A DNA stretch of 14,846 bases from DATELY01 sp040513115 (GCA_040513115.1 JBEVDW010000020.1:1-14846); one strand, 5' to 3'. Counted from the first letter of the stretch, positions 1 through 7,016 are shown. The notes: generated by a model not told the origin, from the letters alone. Made by a program: numbers and translations.

Positions 1-2
1 CC

Positions 3-377
3 GCAGTCGTCGGCATGCCCGATCGGCACTGGGGTGAGGTGGTGACCGCGGTGGTGGAACTGCGGCCCGGATGCACGCTCGATGAGCAGGCGGCGATCGA
101 GTTCGTTCGCGGTCAGATCGCAGGCTACAAAGCCCCCAAGCGCGTGAGGTTCGTGGACGCGCTGCCACGCACGGCATCCGGGAAAGTTCAGCGTGCCATC
201 GTGCGCAAACGGCTCGCTGATGCAGCGCCGCCCTCGTTACTCAGCGCTCAATATTCTTTCGCGAGGACGAGATCATGCCCGGCAAGTGGTTCGAAGAGCT
301 GGAAGTGGGTGAGGTGTTCAAGCATCCGATCACACGCACGATCACGGAGGTCGACAACGTGTGGTTTTCGGCGCTGA
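3..377 (+). CDS. AMP-forming acyl-CoA ligase, C-terminal end (5' partial)
   Basis: This is the C-terminal subdomain of an ANL-superfamily acyl-CoA synthetase; the N-terminal bulk lies before the window. The visible protein opens with AVVGMPDRHWGEVVTAVV, the usual start of the mobile C-terminal domain, and runs to IAGYKAPKRVRFVDALPRTASGKVQR. The Lys of the SGK motif (codon near 183) is the conserved catalytic lysine of adenylation. Such enzymes activate a carboxylic acid with ATP and CoA; the substrate cannot be read from this fragment. Family members normally end about ten residues after this motif, near base 235. Here the frame stays open to the TGA at 375-377, giving some 45 extra low-complexity residues and a 103-base overlap with the MaoC gene. 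The tail may be real or may reflect a small indel near base 220-240. It is the first visible gene of the plus-strand operon. Confidence 0.85.
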   Translation, partial: AVVGMPDRHWGEVVTAVVELRPGCTLDEQAAIEFVRGQIAGYKAPKRVRFVDALPRTASGKVQRAIVRKRLADAAPPSLLSAQYSFARTRSCPASGSKSWKWVRCSSIRSHARSRRSTTCGFRR

Positions 378-733
378 CGCACAATCCGGCGCAGCTGCAC
401 ATCGACGAGGAATACTGCCGCACGCAGACGGAGTTTGGTCAGCGCATTCTCAATAGCATGTTCACGCTGGGACTGATGGTTGGGATCGCGGGTCACGAGA
501 CGGTGCAAGGCACGTCGGTCGCGAATCTCGGTTTGGACGAAGTGCGTTTTCCCAAGCCGGTCTTTCATGGCGACACCTTGCGCATCGAAACCGAAGTGCT
601 GGAGCTGCGGGCGTCCAAGTCGCGGCCGGATCAAGGCATCGTGATCTGGGCACACCGCGCGTACAACCAGCGCAATGAGCTGGTCGCGCATTGCAAGCGC
701 GCTGGGCTACAGCGACGCAAGCCGAAAGATTGA
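275..733 (+). CDS. MaoC-family (hotdog fold) enoyl-CoA hydratase/dehydratase
   Basis: A 152-residue single-hotdog protein of the MaoC dehydratase family, which adds or removes water on CoA thioesters. A GAGGA Shine-Dalgarno at 263-267 lies seven bases before the ATG. The hydratase core begins with the TEVDNVWFSALTHNPAQLHID stretch (about residues 29-49). Conserved blocks follow: CRTQTEFGQRILNS, then TLGLMVGI, then SVANLGLDEVRFPKPVFHGDTL, and SKSRPDQGIVIWAHRAYNQ. From memory these resemble the subgroup near beta-methylmalyl-CoA/mesaconyl-CoA hydratases, often encoded beside CaiB/BaiF transferases or CoA ligases. The exact substrate is not readable. The classical catalytic Asp of the D-x-N-P-x-H motif is Thr here (THNPAQLH), as I recall for this subgroup, while Asn, Pro and His remain. 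It sits between a CoA ligase and a TIM-barrel protein, consistent with a step in acyl-CoA catabolism. Confidence 0.88.
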   Translation: MPGKWFEELEVGEVFKHPITRTITEVDNVWFSALTHNPAQLHIDEEYCRTQTEFGQRILNSMFTLGLMVGIAGHETVQGTSVANLGLDEVRFPKPVFHGDTLRIETEVLELRASKSRPDQGIVIWAHRAYNQRNELVAHCKRAGLQRRKPKD

Positions 734-741
734 GCGTTGCG

Positions 742-1623
742 ATGACCAGGGCGCTCGTTCTCGAATTCCTGAGCGCGCGGGAGATCAGCCCGGCTGCACT
801 CGTGCGCCTGGCCGCACGCAATCAAGTGCGACGTGTTTCCGTGTGCATCAAGCCATTCAAGGCGCTATCCGGCGAGGCGGTGCCTTTTGCAGATCTCATC
901 GATTGGGACTTGAGCGGCGATACGCCCAATCGGCGGGAGTTGAAGCGCATCTGTCAGGCGGAGGGCGTCAGCATTGCATCGGCTGATCCGTTCTTCGTTC
1001 GCAGCGAAGCGGACATCGCCGGCTCCCGACGAGCACTCGAGTCAGCGGCATGGCTGGAGGCGGGCGCCGTCACGTTGATCGTCATGGAGTCCGACATGGC
1101 GCGACTGCGCGAGCTCATGGCTGGCTTTTGTGCAGTGGCGAATGAATATGGGCTCGATGTGCTGCACGAGCATTCCCCTCGAATGCCGCTCAAGACCGTG
1201 ACAAGTGCGTTGACTTTGCAGCGCTCGCTCGATGCGTCCAACTTGCGATTGGTGGTCGATGCCCTGCACTTCTTTCGGGGTGCGAACGCACTGTCCGACC
1301 TGGTCGCTGTGCGCGCGGACGAGATCGCTCGCATCCAGCTCTGCGACGCGCCGCTGAACGTGCCAAGTCAAGGCGGCGGCTACGAAGCGTTCTACGAGCG
1401 GAAGATTCCGGGCGAGGGTGTGTTCCCGCTCCATGATCTGCTCGCGGCGCTGCCCGAGCAGCTCGAGATCGGCATGGAAGTGCCGCTATGGCAGATGCAG
1501 AATGAAGGCGTGCAGGCCGCGGAACGGGTGCAGCTCATCGTCGATGCAACGCATCGACTGCTGGCCCGCGTGGCTGCCACAAAGAACGAGCACGGCACCG
1601 GCGAGGGGAGTCGAACAGTGTGA
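742..1623 (+). CDS. sugar phosphate isomerase/epimerase-like TIM-barrel protein
   Basis: A 293-residue protein of the xylose-isomerase-like TIM-barrel family (AP endonuclease family 2 fold). Candidate metal ligands are spaced as the family expects: Glu143 in VLHEHSP, Asp173 and His176 in LVVDALHFF, Asp202 in IQLCDAP and Glu246 in GMEVPLW. This supports a divalent-metal-dependent isomerase, epimerase or dehydratase acting on a sugar acid or polyol; the substrate is unknown. I chose ATG742 because the family-like sequence begins there. An in-frame TTG at 730 overlaps the MaoC stop and is an alternative; the in-frame ATG at 691 lies inside the MaoC gene and is unlikely. The gene ends with a TGA overlapping the start of the following SDR, so the two are translationally coupled. 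It is one of two TIM-barrel isomerases in this operon. Confidence 0.82.
   Translation: MTRALVLEFLSAREISPAALVRLAARNQVRRVSVCIKPFKALSGEAVPFADLIDWDLSGDTPNRRELKRICQAEGVSIASADPFFVRSEADIAGSRRALESAAWLEAGAVTLIVMESDMARLRELMAGFCAVANEYGLDVLHEHSPRMPLKTVTSALTLQRSLDASNLRLVVDALHFFRGANALSDLVAVRADEIARIQLCDAPLNVPSQGGGYEAFYERKIPGEGVFPLHDLLAALPEQLEIGMEVPLWQMQNEGVQAAERVQLIVDATHRLLARVAATKNEHGTGEGSRTV
1604..1610 (+). promoter_or_regulatory. ribosome binding site for the SDR gene
   Basis: AGGGGAG lies nine bases before the GTG at 1620. This supports GTG1620 (overlapping the upstream TGA in the form GTGA) over the GTG at 1618, which is out of frame. Confidence 0.55.
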
Positions 1624-2372
1624 GCAGGCGCATCGCAATCATCACCGGTGGCGGCTCGGGTATCGGGCGCGCTGCGGCGTTATCGCTCGGTCGCCGCGGT
1701 TACGGCATCGTGCTCGCGGGGCGTCGCTCAGAGCCGTTGCTTGCCGTCGCAAAGGAGGTTGAATCCGCTGGCGGCGAGGCGAGTGCAGTGATCACTGACG
1801 TGACGAACGAAGCATCGGTGGCCGCGTTGTTCGCCGCAGCTGTTGCCAGGTTCGGGCGCGTCGATCTGCTGTTCAACAACGCGGGGCAAGGACCGCCGCT
1901 CGTGCCGTTGGAAGAGTTGTCCCTTGCCGATTGGCGACGAGTGATGGACGTCAACGTGACGGGTGCATTCCTCTGTTTGCGCGAAGCCTTCCGCGTGATG
2001 AAAGCTCAGCGCCCGCAGGGTGGTCGCATCATGAACAACGGCTCGATCTCCGCACACGTGCCGCGGCCCGATTCGATCGCTTATACCGCCAGCAAGCATG
2101 CGATGACTGGCCTGACGCGCACGGCTGCATTGGACGGCCGCGAGTACGACATCGCGGTCGGTCAGATCGACATTGGCAATGCGACCAGCGACATGGCGAG
2201 CCTGTTTGGACAGGGCATCAAGCAGGCGGATGGATCCCTCAAGCAGGAGCCCATGATGAGCGTCGATACCGTGGGCGAGACGGTGGCTTACATGGACAGC
2301 CTGCCCATGGAGGCGAACGTGCAGTTCCTCACCGTCATGGCGACCAAGATGCCGTTCATCGGCCGCGGCTAG
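1620..2372 (+). CDS. classical SDR NAD(P)-dependent oxidoreductase
   Basis: A 250-residue short-chain dehydrogenase/reductase with a complete classical signature. The dinucleotide-binding TGGGSGIG is at residues 9-16, NNAG at 86-89, the structural Asn at 112, the catalytic Ser at 142, and Tyr155/Lys159 in YTASK. Arg35-Arg36 follow the second strand, where basic residues often favour NADP; this is suggestive only. It should reversibly oxidise an alcohol to a ketone or reduce the carbonyl. Translation starts at GTG1620, overlapping the upstream stop by four bases and preceded by a good Shine-Dalgarno site. The next gene starts four bases after this stop. Position in the operon suggests oxidation of the hydroxy product of the MaoC hydratase, or of a sugar-acid intermediate handled by the flanking isomerases. 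The C-terminal part is less conserved and gives no substrate clue. Confidence 0.92.
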   Translation: MSRRIAIITGGGSGIGRAAALSLGRRGYGIVLAGRRSEPLLAVAKEVESAGGEASAVITDVTNEASVAALFAAAVARFGRVDLLFNNAGQGPPLVPLEELSLADWRRVMDVNVTGAFLCLREAFRVMKAQRPQGGRIMNNGSISAHVPRPDSIAYTASKHAMTGLTRTAALDGREYDIAVGQIDIGNATSDMASLFGQGIKQADGSLKQEPMMSVDTVGETVAYMDSLPMEANVQFLTVMATKMPFIGRG

Positions 2373-2376
2373 TGTC

Positions 2377-3165
2377 ATGCCTCGCTTCGCCGCCAATGTG
2401 TCGACGATGTTCCAGGAATTGCCATTCCTCGAGCGGTTCGAGGCGGCGGCTGACGCGGGTTTCGGTGCGGTCGAATGTCAGTTTCCCTATGCGCATTCAG
2501 CCGATGACGTCGCAGCGAAGCTCGCTCGCTCGCACCTGAAGCTGGTGATGTTCAACTTGCCGGCGGGCGACTTTGCTGCTGGCGAACGTGGCTTTGCAGC
2601 CCTGGCGCACGAGCGCGACCGGTTGAGGCAGAGCGTGCGCAGCGGCATCGACTATGCGCTCGCGACGAATACGCAGCGGCTCCATCTGCTGGCCGGCTGC
2701 GCGGATCCTGCCGATCCCGCAGCGCTCGAAACGTATGCCTCATCCTTGAAATGGGTGACAGAGCAACTGGCGGAGCACGGCATCGAGCTGCTCATCGAGC
2801 CGCTGAACGGCCGCGACATGCCCGGTTACTTCCTCAACAGCTTCGCACTCGCGGAACATATCCTTGCGCAGTTGGCACTGCCTGCATTGAAGCTGCAGTT
2901 CGACATCTACCATCGCCAGATCCTGCATGGCGATGTAACCGCAGCGCTGCGCAGACTCCTGCCCTTGATCGGCCACGTCCAGATCGCAAGCGTGCCGAAC
3001 CGGCAGGAACCCAACACGGGGGAGCTCGATGACTTCCGCTTGTTCAGGGAGTTGGACGTGCTGGGCTACGAGCGCTACGTCGGTTGCGAGTACACACCCG
3101 CGGCCGGTACTCGCAACGGATTGCGGTGGCTTTCTGAATGGAAGAACACACCGGAACAGCCCTGA
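2377..3165 (+). CDS. hydroxypyruvate isomerase / 2-oxotetronate isomerase (OtnI)-like protein
   Basis: A 262-residue TIM-barrel protein of the Hyi/OtnI family (usual length about 258). The N-terminus PRFAANVSTMFQELPFLERF and the segments LVMFNLPAGDFAAGERG, LLIEPLNGRDMPGYFLNS, LKLQFDIYHRQILHGDV and GHVQIASVPNRQEP are characteristic. Probable metal/substrate ligands are Glu141, Asp176, His179, Gln202 and Glu238. Family members isomerise hydroxypyruvate with tartronate semialdehyde, or 2-oxo- with 3-oxotetronate. The second and fifth genes of the visible operon are CoA-thioester and sugar-acid enzymes respectively, an unusual mix. The ATG follows the SDR stop by four bases with no obvious strong Shine-Dalgarno, suggesting coupling to SDR translation. 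No clear terminator follows; the next gene begins 142 bases on. Confidence 0.87.
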   Translation: MPRFAANVSTMFQELPFLERFEAAADAGFGAVECQFPYAHSADDVAAKLARSHLKLVMFNLPAGDFAAGERGFAALAHERDRLRQSVRSGIDYALATNTQRLHLLAGCADPADPAALETYASSLKWVTEQLAEHGIELLIEPLNGRDMPGYFLNSFALAEHILAQLALPALKLQFDIYHRQILHGDVTAALRRLLPLIGHVQIASVPNRQEPNTGELDDFRLFRELDVLGYERYVGCEYTPAAGTRNGLRWLSEWKNTPEQP

Positions 3166-3307
3166 TCGAACCGCTCGTGCTGCTGGCGACCTAGGGGATG
3201 CCGCGTCGATTGCGTCCTTAACGATCGTGGCTCAACCGAAGCAGCGCCGCGATGCCGACACGTGTCGTGTTCAAGATTTCGCGCCGCGCTCACTGGGGAC
3301 GAAACCG
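3166..3307 (+). other. intergenic region before the amidase gene
   Basis: These 142 bases separate the operon from the amidase gene. They hold a perfect 12-base palindrome at 3256-3267, a smaller one (ACGATCGT) at 3221-3228, and the amidase Shine-Dalgarno GGGGA at 3295-3299. I see no convincing sigma-70 hexamer pair and no T-tailed terminator, so read-through from the upstream operon is possible. Confidence 0.5.
3256..3267. promoter_or_regulatory. 12-base perfect palindrome, candidate operator
   Basis: CGACACGTGTCG is a perfect palindrome lying 40 bases before the amidase start codon, with CACGTG at its core. A symmetrical site in a promoter region suggests binding of a dimeric regulator. 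Without a second copy or a known regulator this remains a candidate only. Confidence 0.3.
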
Positions 3308-5596
3308 ATGTCGATGCGAGCAGCGATTTGTGGACTGATGTTGTCGGCGGCTGTATTCGGCGCGTCTGCCGCGCAAGCGGAGTTCCGTCTGCAGGAAGCC
3401 ACGATCGATGGCATCCATGAGGCGATCCGCTCGGGCGAGGTCACGTGCAAGCAGATCGTCCAGGGGTACATCGCGCGAGCGAAGGCCTATAACGGCACGT
3501 GTGCCAAGCTGGTGACGGCCGATGGCGCCAAAGTGTCCAAAGTGCCGGGCACGATTCGGGCGGGCTCGCCGCTGACATTTCCCACGGATACGATGGCGAT
3601 CACCAAGCTCGTTCCTGACTTCGACAAGTACAAAGGCTTGAAGCCGGATTTCGGCCGCATGGAGCCGACGGCGTCCAATTCGGCCGTGTATCAGCAATAC
3701 GGCATGGTCGCCGGCGTGGCGGATGCTGGCCAGGTGAATGCGCTGGAGACGTTGAACATCCGCGGCGAGCGCTCGGTCACGTGTCGTGGCAAGTTCGACG
3801 CGGATCCTGCAAAGGGCGCACTACCGAAAGATGCGCCGGCTGGTTGCGAGGAATTTCGCAAGCAACCGGATGTGCTCGAATACGCGGCGATGCTGGACAA
3901 GAAGTACGGCAAGAACCCCGATCTCGAAGCGATGCCGCTGTACTGCGTGCCGATGTCGTTCAAGGGCATCTACGATGCGATCGACATGCGCACCACGGGC
4001 GGTGCCGACGTGAATTACGCAATGGATGCGCCGACAAAGGATTCCACGCTGGTGAGCCGCTTGCGCGGTGCGGGCGCGCTCATTTACGCGATGGCGCATG
4101 AGTCCGAATACAACGCAGGCAGCGGCGATCCCGGTGGTGCGGCAAAAGTCGAGCGACCTTATATCGGTGCCGGCGGCTCGCGCGAATCGTGGGGCGGGAT
4201 GACCTGCAATCCCTACGACACCGAGCGCGTGACGAGCGGCTCGAGCGGCGGCTCGGCGGTGTCTGTCGCGACCAATCTGGTCGTATGCTCGATTTGCGAA
4301 ACGACGGGCGGCTCCTGTCGTGGCCCCGCCAACTACAACAACGTCGTCAACGTCGTGCCGACGAAGGGGATGATCTCGTTCGCGGGCAGCATCGGCGCGA
4401 ATCCATATCAGGATCGCCCCGGCATCCAATGCCGCACGGTGAAGGACGCGACGAAAGTGCTGGATGCCTTCCGTGATACGAAGAGCGGCAAGTACTTCGA
4501 CGCGCGCGATCCGTATACGGCGCTGCCGCGCGTCATTGCCTCGAAGACGCCATACATGGAAGTGCTCAGTGCGGCTGGCAAAGAAAAGCCTTTGGCTGGC
4601 ATCCGCATCGGCGTGATTCGCGAGCTGATGGTGAAGGAGCATCCAAGTGATGCGGCCGTGAGCGATGGCATCAACAGCCAGCTGCAAGTGCTGAAAGACC
4701 TCGGGGCCGAGTTGGTCGAGACCATCGATCCAAATTATCCGGATGATCCGTCCATCGCCAACGTGGCCTTCGGTTTCAATGAGGCGTTCGCCGAGCTGCT
4801 GCCGTTCCACATGCCCGAGATCTTCTCGTGGAAGAAAGATGGCAAGCCGGAATTCGAAGTGGCAGGTTGGGATGTGACCAGCAAGAAATACCTGGTCAAT
4901 CTCGCCGCGCATAAAGCGCCACTGCCCGCCAACATGAACTTCCGGCGCGTCTTCGCCAATCCGCCCAACGACCCGGACGCGATCACGGGTTACACGTTCG
5001 CGTATCAGCTCGGCGAGTACCTGGCGAAGCGCGGTGATACGCGGGTGTACGACTGGCAGACGCTGAACGCGAACGCGAAGTACTTCAATGACGTGCGCCG
5101 CGTCGCGATGAAGAACTGGGAGAACAAGGAGATCGACATCCGCACGAACGCGATCACGTACACGATGAAGCGGCGTGACACGCTGCGCATGGCAATGATG
5201 AAAGTGCTGGAGCAGAACGACATCGATGTGTTCGTGAATCCCGTGAGCCTGACGCTGCAAGGCAAGATCGGCGGTGCGACCGTCGGCGGGCCCGGCGGCG
5301 GCGGTGGTGGTTTCGGTTACGGTGCGATGCTCGGCATTCCGGAGGTGTTCGTGCCCGCCGGTTTTGCAGATGAGATCTACGAGCCGAAGTTCGCATTGAA
5401 CGCGGATGGGACGAAGTACGAAGGCGTGGAGGCAACCGAGCCGACGAAGCTCGCCAGCCCGTTGCCGTACAACATCGCGTTCTGGGCCGGTCCGGGTGAG
5501 GAGTCGATGTTGTTGCAAGTGGGCGCCGCGTACGAAGCGGCGACGAAACATCGGAAAGCGCCGTCGGCGTTCGGCCCGGTGAAGGGAGAGCTGTGA
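3308..5596 (+). CDS. secreted amidase-signature family hydrolase, large form
   Basis: A 762-residue member of the amidase signature family, which hydrolyses amide bonds with a Ser-cisSer-Lys triad. The triad is complete: Lys219 in MSFKGIYD, Ser312 in the GSSGGSA loop (311-317) and the nucleophile Ser336 in TTGGSCRGP, with the 24-residue Ser-Ser spacing seen in FAAH. A Sec signal peptide (MSMRAAICGLMLSAAVFGAS, then AAQA) should be cleaved near residue 24, so it acts in the periplasm or outside. It is well above the usual 450-550 residues. Extra sequence lies at roughly 75-205, before the catalytic Lys, and in a glycine-rich loop at 660-668 before LGIPEVFVPAGF. It is cysteine-rich for the family, compatible with periplasmic disulfides. 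The start follows GGGGA (3295-3299); the ATG at 3314 is an alternative. Substrate unknown. Confidence 0.9.
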   Translation: MSMRAAICGLMLSAAVFGASAAQAEFRLQEATIDGIHEAIRSGEVTCKQIVQGYIARAKAYNGTCAKLVTADGAKVSKVPGTIRAGSPLTFPTDTMAITKLVPDFDKYKGLKPDFGRMEPTASNSAVYQQYGMVAGVADAGQVNALETLNIRGERSVTCRGKFDADPAKGALPKDAPAGCEEFRKQPDVLEYAAMLDKKYGKNPDLEAMPLYCVPMSFKGIYDAIDMRTTGGADVNYAMDAPTKDSTLVSRLRGAGALIYAMAHESEYNAGSGDPGGAAKVERPYIGAGGSRESWGGMTCNPYDTERVTSGSSGGSAVSVATNLVVCSICETTGGSCRGPANYNNVVNVVPTKGMISFAGSIGANPYQDRPGIQCRTVKDATKVLDAFRDTKSGKYFDARDPYTALPRVIASKTPYMEVLSAAGKEKPLAGIRIGVIRELMVKEHPSDAAVSDGINSQLQVLKDLGAELVETIDPNYPDDPSIANVAFGFNEAFAELLPFHMPEIFSWKKDGKPEFEVAGWDVTSKKYLVNLAAHKAPLPANMNFRRVFANPPNDPDAITGYTFAYQLGEYLAKRGDTRVYDWQTLNANAKYFNDVRRVAMKNWENKEIDIRTNAITYTMKRRDTLRMAMMKVLEQNDIDVFVNPVSLTLQGKIGGATVGGPGGGGGGFGYGAMLGIPEVFVPAGFADEIYEPKFALNADGTKYEGVEATEPTKLASPLPYNIAFWAGPGEESMLLQVGAAYEAATKHRKAPSAFGPVKGEL

Positions 5597-5611
5597 GACT
5601 CCCGCGCTCTG

Positions 5612-5644
5612 GTTCCCTCCCCAGCCGGTCAGGGTGGGGGCAAC
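5612..5644. terminator. possible bidirectional terminator hairpin between convergent genes
   Basis: CCCTCCCC at 5615-5622 pairs with GGGTGGGGG at 5632-5640 (one T bulged, one G-T pair) around a nine-base loop. GTT (5612-5614) and AAC (5642-5644) can add three outer pairs. It sits exactly between the convergent amidase and ABM genes. There is no T-run on either side, so intrinsic termination is uncertain. Confidence 0.35.
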
Positions 5645-5645
5645 T

Positions 5646-5981
5646 CTAGGTCGCTGCCGACAACACCTGGAACACTTGGAAATTCTTCAACACGCCACCG
5701 TCCCACCCGCCTTCGATCAAATCATCCGCTCGGCTCTTGAGCGCCGCTGCCACCTGGCCGCTCACATGCGCGTCCTGCCCCGCCTGATCCGCGAAGCAGT
5801 CGATGATCGCGAACGTGTTGGTGTTGATGCGCACAGCGAACCACGCCTTCGTCTGTGGCTCCGTCTTGGCAACGGCCCCGGCGCCACCGGCGAGAAACTC
5901 TGCGAGTTGCGACTCCTTGCCGGGCTTGGCATGCAGGGTGATGTAGTTGGCGAGCTTGATACCGGTGTCTTCTTTGGCCAT
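5646..5981 (-). CDS. antibiotic biosynthesis monooxygenase (ABM) domain protein
   Basis: A 111-residue single-domain protein of the dimeric ferredoxin-like ABM family: IKLANYITLHAKPGKESQLAEFL near the N-terminus, then TKAWFAVRINTNTFAIIDCFADQAGQDAHVSGQVAAAL. Family members include quinol monooxygenases, haem-degrading enzymes and many small proteins of unknown role, so catalysis is not assured. I chose the ATG at 5981 over the in-frame ATG at 6002 because GAGAGA lies about eight bases before it. A near-consensus promoter (6020-6048) would place the transcript start near 6013, too close to 6002 to leave room for a ribosome site. The protein has no signal peptide. It lies downstream of the methyltransferase-like and halohydrin-dehalogenase-like genes on the same strand, but the 132-base gap and its own promoter suggest independent expression. 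It is convergent with the amidase gene. Confidence 0.8.
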   Translation of the reverse strand: MAKEDTGIKLANYITLHAKPGKESQLAEFLAGGAGAVAKTEPQTKAWFAVRINTNTFAIIDCFADQAGQDAHVSGQVAAALKSRADDLIEGGWDGGVLKNFQVFQVLSAAT

Positions 5982-6019
5982 GACTGATCTCTCGGTGTCC
6001 ACACGATGTTCGGCGCCGG

Positions 6020-6048
6020 ATTATCTTCCCGCTTGTCACAGGTGTCAT
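6020..6048 (-). promoter_or_regulatory. sigma-70-type promoter for the ABM gene
   Basis: On the minus strand, ATGACA (6048-6043) and GATAAT (6025-6020) are separated by exactly 17 bases, each matching the sigma-70 consensus at five of six positions. The predicted transcript start near 6013 gives a leader of about 32 bases to the ATG at 5981. It is the best promoter in the window. Confidence 0.6.
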
Positions 6049-6113
6049 TGACCCAACGCCGCACGCGCCTGTCCAGCGGTTGCTTTGGCTACGCCGTGTA
6101 CGGTTGTGCTTAC

Positions 6114-6938
6114 TCAAGGCTTGCGAAACTTCAACACGAATCGATCCGTCTGGTCGTGCATCTCGTGCGCTTTGACCGTATGTGGATCGTTTGAGTGACG
6201 TAGCACCTCGCTGGCGCCGACGTACTGGAATCCCGCGGTGGTCACTTCCCGCTTCACCAACTCCGCATCGATGCGATGCAAAGTCTGCGTATCGCGTGCT
6301 CCCGATCCCGCTGCCGCCGCATGATCCTCGATGATCAGAACGCCGCCGGGCTTCAGCGCATTCAGAAACGCGCGGTTCACCAGCTGCAAGTTGGGCGAGC
6401 CGAATGCCTTGTTGTGCAGATCGTGATAGTTCTCGGAGGTCCAGATCACATCGAGCGGCTCGGGCGTGGCGAAGGTTTCTGCCGGCGGACTGAACGACCA
6501 GTACTCGTACACAGCGCCGGGATCATCGCTGGATGACCACAGCTCGGGCGCGGGTTGCTTGCGTTGTTGCAATGTAATGGCAGTGACGTTGGTGCAGCCG
6601 GTCGGCGGTGCGTCCACGACCGACGGCATTGGAGGCGGATTGCGCGGCACCGAGATCGCATACACGTGACCGGCATCACCGACGAGCGGGCAGAAGATGC
6701 GCGTGAAGTAGCCGCGACCCGGCATGAAGTCAGCGACTTTGTCTCCGGGCTTCAGGCCGGAGAACGCGATCACGTCGGCCGGTTTGCGATCGGCATCGCG
6801 CTGGCGATCGATATCAGGGCGGCTCGGGCTCGCCACGGCTGCGCTGACATACGCAGGTACCTGCTCCGCATGAGCGTGCCGGGCGATCAGGGCTGAGGTG
6901 ATGATGTAACTGACGCGGATCGATTGCCGGATGCGCAT
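6114..6938 (-). CDS. exported methyltransferase-like protein (COG4798 type)
   Basis: A 274-residue protein resembling the 'predicted methyltransferase' group COG4798, with a Rossmann SAM-binding core. Motif I is VADFMPGRGYFTR (Asp70, Pro73, Gly74, Arg75, Gly76), preceded by VIAFSGLKPGD. Further on come DVIWTSENYHDLHN and ALKPGGVLIIEDHAA, the usual strand-5 region. A signal peptide is likely from ATG6938 (MRIRQSIRVSYIITSALIAR, then HAHA), cleaved near residue 24. That would put a SAM-type fold in the periplasm, where SAM is not expected; this is a known oddity of the group. An in-frame GTG at 6995 would bury the signal sequence, so I prefer 6938, although its ribosome site is not ideal (GGAGAA lies about 20 bases upstream, inside a hairpin region). 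It follows the halohydrin-dehalogenase-like gene by 78 bases and is probably co-transcribed with it. Confidence 0.8.
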   Translation of the reverse strand: MRIRQSIRVSYIITSALIARHAHAEQVPAYVSAAVASPSRPDIDRQRDADRKPADVIAFSGLKPGDKVADFMPGRGYFTRIFCPLVGDAGHVYAISVPRNPPPMPSVVDAPPTGCTNVTAITLQQRKQPAPELWSSSDDPGAVYEYWSFSPPAETFATPEPLDVIWTSENYHDLHNKAFGSPNLQLVNRAFLNALKPGGVLIIEDHAAAAGSGARDTQTLHRIDAELVKREVTTAGFQYVGASEVLRHSNDPHTVKAHEMHDQTDRFVLKFRKP

Positions 6939-6944
6939 GCGGTG

Positions 6945-7001
6945 TTCCAGGTGGTTCTCCCTCTCGACAGACGCGAGAGGCAATGCCGAACCCACCTGGA
7001 A
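6945..7001 (-). repeat. nested inverted repeat (two-tier hairpin) between two minus-strand genes
   Basis: An outer perfect 10-base inverted repeat pairs TTCCAGGTGG (6945-6954) with CCACCTGGAA (6992-7001). Inside it, CCTCTCG (6960-6966) pairs with CGAGAGG (6974-6980) around a seven-base loop. It fills most of the 78-base gap and ends six bases before the methyltransferase start codon. Its only good Shine-Dalgarno-like stretch (GGGAGAA) lies between the two stems. This fits a translational control element or an RNA processing site. There is no T-run for a simple terminator. Confidence 0.7.
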
Positions 7002-7016
7002 AAGCGGCGAAATCCT

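Noticed and set aside
3029..3307. N-terminal extension of the amidase reading frame into the OtnI-like gene
   Set aside because: The extension overlaps a well-supported gene and would place the signal peptide about 90 residues inside the protein; ATG3308 has its own Shine-Dalgarno.
3821..5551. 576-residue open frame antisense to the amidase gene
   Set aside because: It is an Arg/His-rich shadow typical of GC-rich codon use opposite a real gene. It has no recognisable domain, while the plus strand has a complete catalytic triad and signal peptide.
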